64,000 nucleotides of DNA. Source: Datura wrightii (taxonomy: Eukaryota; Streptophyta; Magnoliopsida; Solanales; Solanaceae). How positions within the stretch are numbered: the first letter of the stretch is position 1; the number at the start of each line of letters is the position of its first letter. The stretch spans positions 94,508,001-94,572,000 of the forward strand of contig JASDFA010000010.1 of NCBI GenBank assembly GCA_035772735.1, given 5' to 3'. Below, one piece after another: positions 58,161 to 64,000 of this stretch. The notes below the pieces were generated by a model, which saw only the letters and a list, made by a program, of their open reading frames with translations, searched no databases and was not told where the DNA came from. The translations under genes and the position numbers were made by a program.

Positions 58161-59622
58161 AGATTCTATAATATGTGAGTATCTAGAGGTGTTTCATGAT
58201 GATCTACTAGGAGTCCTTCCTGAGTGGGAGATTAATTTTGGTATTGACCTTCTCCCAGATACATAACATATATCAGTTTCTCTTTACAGAATAGCTCCAG
58301 CTGAGCTAAAGGAGTTTAAAGAGCAGTTGAAAAATCTCCTAGATAAGGGTTTCATCGAGCCTATTAAATTCCCATGGGGTGCTCCAGTTCTCTTTGTTCG
58401 AAAGAAGGATGGTTCCCTTAGAATGTGCATTGATTATCGGCAGTTGAACAAGGTCACAATAAAGAACAAGAATCCCCTTCCTAGGATTGATGACTTGTTT
58501 GATCAACTTCATGGTGTTAAGTTCTTCTCGAAGATAGACCTCAGATCCGGCTATGATCAGCTCAGAGTTAGAGCGAGTGATATCCTGAAGACAGCCTTCA
58601 GGCCTTGGTATGGTCACTATGAGTTCATAGTTATGTCTTTTGGAATAACAAATGATCCTACAACTTTAATGGATTTGATGAATAGGGTGTTTAATTAGTA
58701 TTTGGGTATGTTCGTGATTGACTTCATAGATGATGTTCTCATATACTCTCAGAGCAAGGAGGCAAATGCCAATCATTTGAGGATTGTGTTGTAGACTCTT
58801 AGGGATCATCAGTTGTTTGCTAAGTTAAGCAATTGTAAGTTTTGATTGAACTCAATAGAATTATTGGGTCATGTGGTGTCTAGAAATGGTGTGTAGATGG
58901 ACTCTCAAAAGATATAGGCAGTGAAGAATTTGCTTAGACCAGTTAGTCCTTTGGATATCAGGAGCATCTTAGGTTTAGCTAGCTACTATAGGAGGTTTGT
59001 TGAAGCATTTTCGTCCACTGCAGCACCGTGGACTATGTTAAACCAGAAGAAGGACAAGTTTTAGTGGTCAGATGCTTGTGAGAAGAGTTTCCAAGTGTTA
59101 AAGACTCGACTTACTTCGGCCGCTGTATTGACCATACCGGAGGGCATGGGTAGGTTCGTTATATATAGTGATGCCTCTAGGGTTGGTCTTGGTTATTTGT
59201 TGATGCAACATGGTAAGGTAATAGCGTATACCTCTAGACAACTTAAGACTCATGAGAAGACTTAGCCCATGCATCACCTAGAGTTGGCAGCCATAGTGTT
59301 TGCTTTAAATATTTAGAGACACTACTTGTATGGGGTGCATGTGGATGTGTTCCCAATCCATAAGAGCCTTCAGTATGTGTTCCCTCAGAAGGATATGAAT
59401 TTTCGGCAAAGGAGATGGCTAGAGTTTCTCAAGGATTATGACATGAGTGTCCTTTATCATCCGGGAAAGGCTAATATAGTGGCAGATGATCTACGCAGAC
59501 TGTTCATGGAGAGTGTGTCTCATGTTGAGGATGGAAGGAAGGAGTTAGCAAAGGATGTCCACAGGCTCGCTCGTGTATGGGTTTTCCTTACGTATTCAGC
59601 GAATGGTGGTTTTATTATTTAG
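58161..59622 (+). pseudogene. Element E/K reverse transcriptase and RNase H
   Basis: PEWEINFGIDLLPD, LLDKGFIEPIKFPWGAPVLF, MCIDYRQLNKVTIKNKNPLP, FSKIDLRSGYDQLRV, then after a stop at about 58696 the catalytic FIDDVLIYSQS, and RNase H (IYSDASRVGLGYLLMQHGK; LYGVHVDVFPIHKSLQYVF; MSVLYHPGKANIVADDLRR). More stop codons than in G or J, many explicable by C-to-T or G-to-A changes, consistent with E/K being the oldest Tekay copy here. Confidence 0.85.
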
Positions 59623-60260
59623 AATGGGGCAGAATCTTCATTGGTGACTGAGGTCAAGGCTAGGCATGATGAGGATCCTATCTTTAATATTGAAGGAAGT
59701 GGTCCAGAATCAACAAGTGGAGGTTTTCTCTCAAGGGGAGATGGTGTACTTCTATATCAAGGTCATTTGTGTGTTCGAGGTATTGATGACTTAAGAGAGC
59801 TAATGTTGCAAAAGGCTCCCGGCTTTCAGTTCTCAATTGATTTAGGTACCATCAAGTACGAGAATTCTGTTGGTGGAACGGCGTGAAAAAGGACATAGAG
59901 GAGTTTGTGGCTAAGTGTCTGGATTTCCAACAGAAGAAGGTTGAGCATTAAAGACCTGGAGCTATGCTTTAGGATATTAGAATTCCTTATTGGATGTGGG
60001 AAGAGATAAACGTGGACTTCATTATAGGCTTGCCTCTTACTCGCTGACAGTATGACTCTATATGTGTGATTGTGGACAGGTTGACCAAATCAGCCCATTT
60101 CTTATCTGTCAAAACATTGATTCAACAGAGGATTATTCCTGATTGTACATTCAGGAGTTGGTTCAGTTGTATAAAGTTACTTTATCCATCATCTCAAATA
60201 GGAGTACCTAGTTCACCTCTTAGTCTTAGAGATCATTTCCCAAGCCTTTCAATGTGGTTA
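59623..60260 (+). pseudogene. Element E/K integrase, C-terminal two thirds deleted
   Basis: N-terminal linker (SLVTEVKARHDEDPIF; DGVLLYQGHLCVRGIDDLREL), decayed zinc region, then the start of the core (IVDRLTKSAHFLSVKT) and the second-Asp area readable only across shifts near 60190-60220. The sequence then passes directly into the TCAGGATGAATGTTC leader of the polypurine tract, so the rest of the core, the C-terminal domain and the chromodomain are gone. Confidence 0.8.
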
Positions 60261-60283
60261 TCCTACATTTCAGGATGAATGTT

Positions 60284-60299
60284 CTTAAGGGGGAGATAA
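60284..60299 (+). other. Element E/K polypurine tract
   Basis: CTTAAGGGGGAGATAA immediately before the 3' LTR. Confidence 0.85.
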
Positions 60300-62894
60300 T
60301 GTGACACCCCAAAAGTTCCTAATACTAGATTCGGAATCTGAAACATGTTCACCATGTAATGTCTGGAAATTTTCTCTAAATTACTCATTGTACGAGTCGT
60401 GTTAGAGTAACAGGTCGTGGGATGAGTCATGGCTATGTTTGGAGTCTGTTCTCTTAAACCACGAGAGCGCACAATGAGTCATGGTAGGAAGGTACGACTC
60501 ATGGTTATAAGTCATGGTTCTCACCTACAGAAGAAGGCCCGGGACGACAAACCATGGTATGACTCATAGGTTCCTATAACGGGTCATGTTAAAGAGTCGT
60601 TGTATTTCTCTAGGTGTCTAGGATATATAGTACGATTCATAGTATGACTCATCATAGGAGACAACGAGTCGTGGTTGGTACCCGTAGAAGGAAGAAAAGA
60701 AGTTGGAAGAAGTAGAAACAAATGGGTCAATGACCCGTCGTCACAAGGTACAACCCATTATTTTGGTACGTTGGGAAATTTCAGGAGTTAGGCTTGAGAA
60801 TAGAAGTGACAACAAGAGGAAACCATGAGTCGTGGTTTGGAGGTACGACTCATGGTATGAGTCATTACGACTAGCAGTGGGTAATTTTCTGTCGAACCTT
60901 TAATGGCATTTTTGTAATTCCTAAGCTCATAACTCTTTAATGACATTGTTTTAAGACTAAAAAGATTGTTTTAAGAGGGTTTATCCTATCTCAATTCATT
61001 ACGCTCCCATGCATGCAATATATTAAGAGCCTTATTCAAGATTAAGCTAGAATTCTTCCAATTTCTTCTCTAATTCTCTTGGGCTTTCAAGGATAGTTTG
61101 AGAATCAGTTTACCCAGATATGTAGGACTATGAACAAGATTTTCTTTTCACTCTCATGCCAAAACTTCTTCTCAAAGTTCATGAATTCAAGTTTAATCAA
61201 GTGTATGGATTTGTAGGGTTTTAATCCAATTTTGTAAAATTCTATATGATGTGTTAATGGGTCTAATCCCCTCATATTACAAAGTATGTTATAATTCCAA
61301 TGGTAATAATTTACACACAAATTCATTATAAATTCATGATTTCACGATATAAGAATTTATGACCTATTATCCAAGTTTTATGAAATGTTAAGCTTATGAT
61401 TCACGATCTCAAGTATGTTGAGATATCTAGCATGAATGAATGTTTTCAAACTTTTTATGTATGAATCCATGATTTGGAATTATGAAGTATATTCCTAGTA
61501 CGCTGGATTTTTTGATTTGGGCAAGCCCACACAAGTTAAGTTGGTTTTAGGATTTAGTCATGGCTAATAAGATCAGCTTATTATATGTTGTGGATTCGGC
61601 ACTCCCAAGCGGCTGATGATATGTTTTAGTGTCAAGAATCTAGATGTTCAGAATTTAGGCCTTGTATAGATTATGATTTCAGCTTTGTTGAAAAATAATG
61701 TGAGCATTGTGCATGTTTTTGGGATTAGTATATAGCACCGAGATGACTTGAGGTCCAATGTTCCTTGGTCTCAGAACTACACACCAACGTGGGTATATTT
61801 ATATTTAAGACCTCTCAAGAGAGTTTTCCCCTACCCCCAAGGGGCCTCAACATGATATCAATATAATGGTAGCATCCTTAGCCCTAGCAAGATTTTGGAT
61901 CGCTCTGCTCACTTAAGTATGATAGTTGGGGCATCACGTAAGCTCTACCATAATGGTGTCAGTTATGATGAGTCTTCCATTATTCCTCATGATTTCAGAT
62001 ATTTATGTTCATGACTTATGATGTTATATTTTACAGTAGATTTAACCCAATGATCAGTTTTTTTGTTTTACTTACGATACCAGTCATATGGTTTATATTT
62101 CTAAAGATTGGGTCACTATGTTCAGTTATGATAATCGGCTTATGACTATTTACATCTCAGATATATTTTTAAGAATGTAGGCCTTACTCTAATGATCTAA
62201 CTAATTTATAATAATATGCATAATTTCAATTAATATTTGTTAACCGAGATTTTACTTACCTTGAATACTCAGTATATTAAAAGTACTGACCACATACTTT
62301 ATGCTATATCATTTCATGATATCGGTTCAGGTGACTAGTTCAGTCCCACCGATAGCTCAATCCATCTCAGTCTAGTTAGCCCTGTTATGCATGATTTAAA
62401 TTAATATTTGTTAAGCATGTTTTTACTTACCTGGCATACTCAGTACATACAAAGCATTGACCACATACTCTATGTTATATCATTTCATGATATAGGTTCA
62501 GGTAATCCAGTTCAGTTCTGCCAATAGTTGCTCCAATCTCAGTCCAGTTAACCATGTTATGTGAGTCCTTATCTTTCGGGGATATTCAATTAGTTGTGTT
62601 ATGTCAATTTTGTTTCATACTTAGAGATAGCTAGGAGGTTTTCCTAGCATCTCATTAGTTAGTAGAGGTTTTTCAGTCATGGACTAGTATGTTCAGTTTT
62701 GAGGTTCAGTGTTGTGATGTATCATTTGATATACGCTTGTGTTATCTAGACTTCTGCTTATTCATGTTTATGTTATTAGTTTTCGCTTTAACATATTCTC
62801 TTTAGTTGCAATGTTCATGCCTTGGGTCAACTTGGAGTCATTCGTGATTCTAGGTCCTATATTTCAATTCAAGATCCTAACTCGACTCGTGGCA
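60300..62894 (+). repeat. Element E/K 3' LTR
   Basis: 2595 bp, begins TGTGACACCCC. The end is placed at 62894 (CGTGGCA, a mutated CGTGACA), by comparison with 20958-21168. Word array with GAGTCGTGG/GACTCATGG at 60390-60880, including a perfect 11-bp inverted repeat (60823-60833 and 60845-60855). A diverged tandem duplication lies at about 62200-62560. Confidence 0.8.
62200..62560 (+). repeat. Diverged tandem duplication, about 171-bp unit, in E/K 3' LTR
   Basis: TTAATATTTG occurs at 62230 and 62401 followed by matching stretches: TTTACTTACC, ACTCAGTAYAT, TGACCACATACT, ATATCATTTCATGATAT and GGTTCAGGT. The copies are clearly diverged, so the duplication is old. Confidence 0.75.
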
Positions 62895-64000
62895 CATTAT
62901 AAGCTAGTCATGAAATAGGAAACTTATAACTTTAATAATAGGATGATGTTCTTTTTGGAAAATATCTAAATTTTCATTGTAATATCATGAACTTCTCAAT
63001 TTATTGTTTGTCATTTTACTTATTTATTCTTGACTATGACATAAAACTAATTGTTATACTTATGTTTGAGCTCCGTTGATTGTCCTGACTAAAAATAAGA
63101 CTTTTTCCTAGTGATGCGAGTATGATTGGACCTACGACAACAAAGGAAAAAATGAATCAATCTTGTTAAATATAAGATCAATTTGTCTCCTAGTTCCCTA
63201 TTTTCCTGAACTTATGAATTAGTAGTGAAATTGTCACAAAATTTATATATTTCCCAATTGAAAAAGTTAATAAGTGAAATTTTTATAGGACTGGAGACAA
63301 TTTAAATTAGATGTATTATTCATCAAGAGAATGGTCTTGCAACTAACATATCATAATATAAAAATGGTCATTCCATAAGAAATTCAAGTAAAATATAGGC
63401 GGATACCCAATTTTACAGAACAAGCAATCTACAATCTTTAACAAATCACCCCTGCAAGCTTCACAGGCAATGTTCGAAGTTTAAGGAGTTATTATTGTTA
63501 AAGTTTGAGAACAAGCAGAGGTTGCTGTTGGGTTTGTACAACACGGTGACAAAGAAAGAGATCTAGCAGTAACGCTAAAAAATGGTGGCAGGGTGCAATA
63601 AATAATTATATTACATGAATTGAACACGGACATATGAGATCCAATGTATATTTTATGAGTATTTATTTAGTTAGTATATGCATCCTAATTAGAAAAACAC
63701 TACGTGAAATGTGATAGACTAAAATTGTGGCAAAAGACTTACTAGTTATTGATTGATTAATTATATTCTTTTGTTTGGTCGGGATTACTATCAATTGCAT
63801 AAATACGTTTATTGTATAAAACCCGAAATTTTACAATTATAACTAGGTTTTGGGGGTAATCGAGGTGTCCTGATTAGTTTGGGCACATAACGACAAATTT
63901 CTTGGTCTACAGGCTTCCTCTAACCAATACATGTATATGGTACCTCTTTCCATGAAAGTTTTGACATATGAAAAGAAATCATAGTGTTTTTTCCTCTATT
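62895..64000. other. Unassigned AT-rich sequence
   Basis: 1.1 kb right of the E/K LTR. No ORF above 60 codons, no LTR, TIR, tRNA or known motif that I can identify on either strand. It may be the original host DNA or an older repeat beyond recognition. Confidence 0.5.

Larger units (their letters stand above)
20958..62894 (+). mobile_element. Element E/K: Tekay/Del-type chromovirus split by about 35 kb of later insertions
   Basis: Two plus-strand parts: 20958-21997 (end of 5' LTR, leader, gag first half) and 57288-62894 (gag zinc knuckle, protease, pol, polypurine tract, 3' LTR). The LTR ends at 20958-21168 and at about 62685-62894 are clearly the same family (shared phrases such as TTCAGYGTTGTGATGTATCA and ATTCTCTTTAGTT). 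Some gag sequence is missing between the parts. That they are one element is inference; two copies of one family is the alternative. Confidence 0.65.

Noticed and set aside
20958..62894. Treating E and K as two unrelated elements
   Set aside because: Same strand, same LTR family and complementary halves of one element make a single split copy simpler, though not proven.
62895..64000. Possible host gene at the right edge
   Set aside because: No ORF of useful length, no splice-consistent coding segments and no familiar motif; left unassigned.

Overview
This window reads as heterochromatic plant DNA, most likely from a member of the nightshade family (Solanum, Capsicum or a relative). The family assignment is inference from the style of the retrotransposons and is not proven by a host gene. 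I see no convincing host gene, tRNA, rRNA or CRISPR array. Almost every base from 1 to 62894 can be assigned to Ty3/gypsy LTR retrotransposons or their debris, stacked inside one another. All coding regions are broken by stops, frameshifts or deletions, so none should be read as a working gene.

Tower 1 (1-20957). The base is element C, a plus-strand Tat/Athila-type gag and protease remnant (1-327 and 16536-17754), followed by a non-coding block rich in short inverted repeats and a broken 'putative plant transposon protein' ORF (19591-20957). Element A, a minus-strand chromovirus of the Tekay/Del type (328-16535, flanked by TGTTG/TGTTA), landed inside the C gag; the gag reading frame resumes across the insertion if A and one target copy are ignored. 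Element B (8311-14537, flanked by TCTTG/TCCTG) landed inside the 5' LTR of A. B is non-autonomous: it has LTRs, a tRNA-Asp type primer site and a gag-like ORF but no pol. A further 0.5 kb sequence sits in the A gag (about 7077-7593).

Tower 2 (20958-62894). The base is a plus-strand Tekay element, E/K. Its 5' LTR end, leader and first half of gag are at 20958-21997, and its gag tail, pol and 3' LTR are at 57288-62894. Between them lie: D (21998 to about 28035, minus-strand Tekay, lacking its 5' end); F (28036-30592, a solo LTR with a perfect CCTTA duplication); T (about 30598-57287, minus-strand Tat/Athila lacking its 3' end); G (30920-41535, plus-strand Tekay with a perfect TATAA duplication) inside the T integrase; and H (LTR fragment, 44422-47013) plus J (47014-56453, plus-strand Tekay) inside the T 5' LTR. 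One deletion that removed the 5' end of D, part of the E/K gag and the 3' end of T would explain the D/T junction.

62895-64000 is AT-rich sequence with no feature I can name.

The recurring unexplained signal is in the LTRs. Each of the ten LTR families whose upstream LTR region survives, plus the spacer of C, carries clustered short inverted repeats. Two of them (A and D) share a 9-bp hairpin at the same LTR position with a compensatory base-pair change. Three LTR minisatellites (F, G, H) have units that each contain a small inverted repeat. The non-coding leader between primer site and gag is conserved among four Tekay elements.
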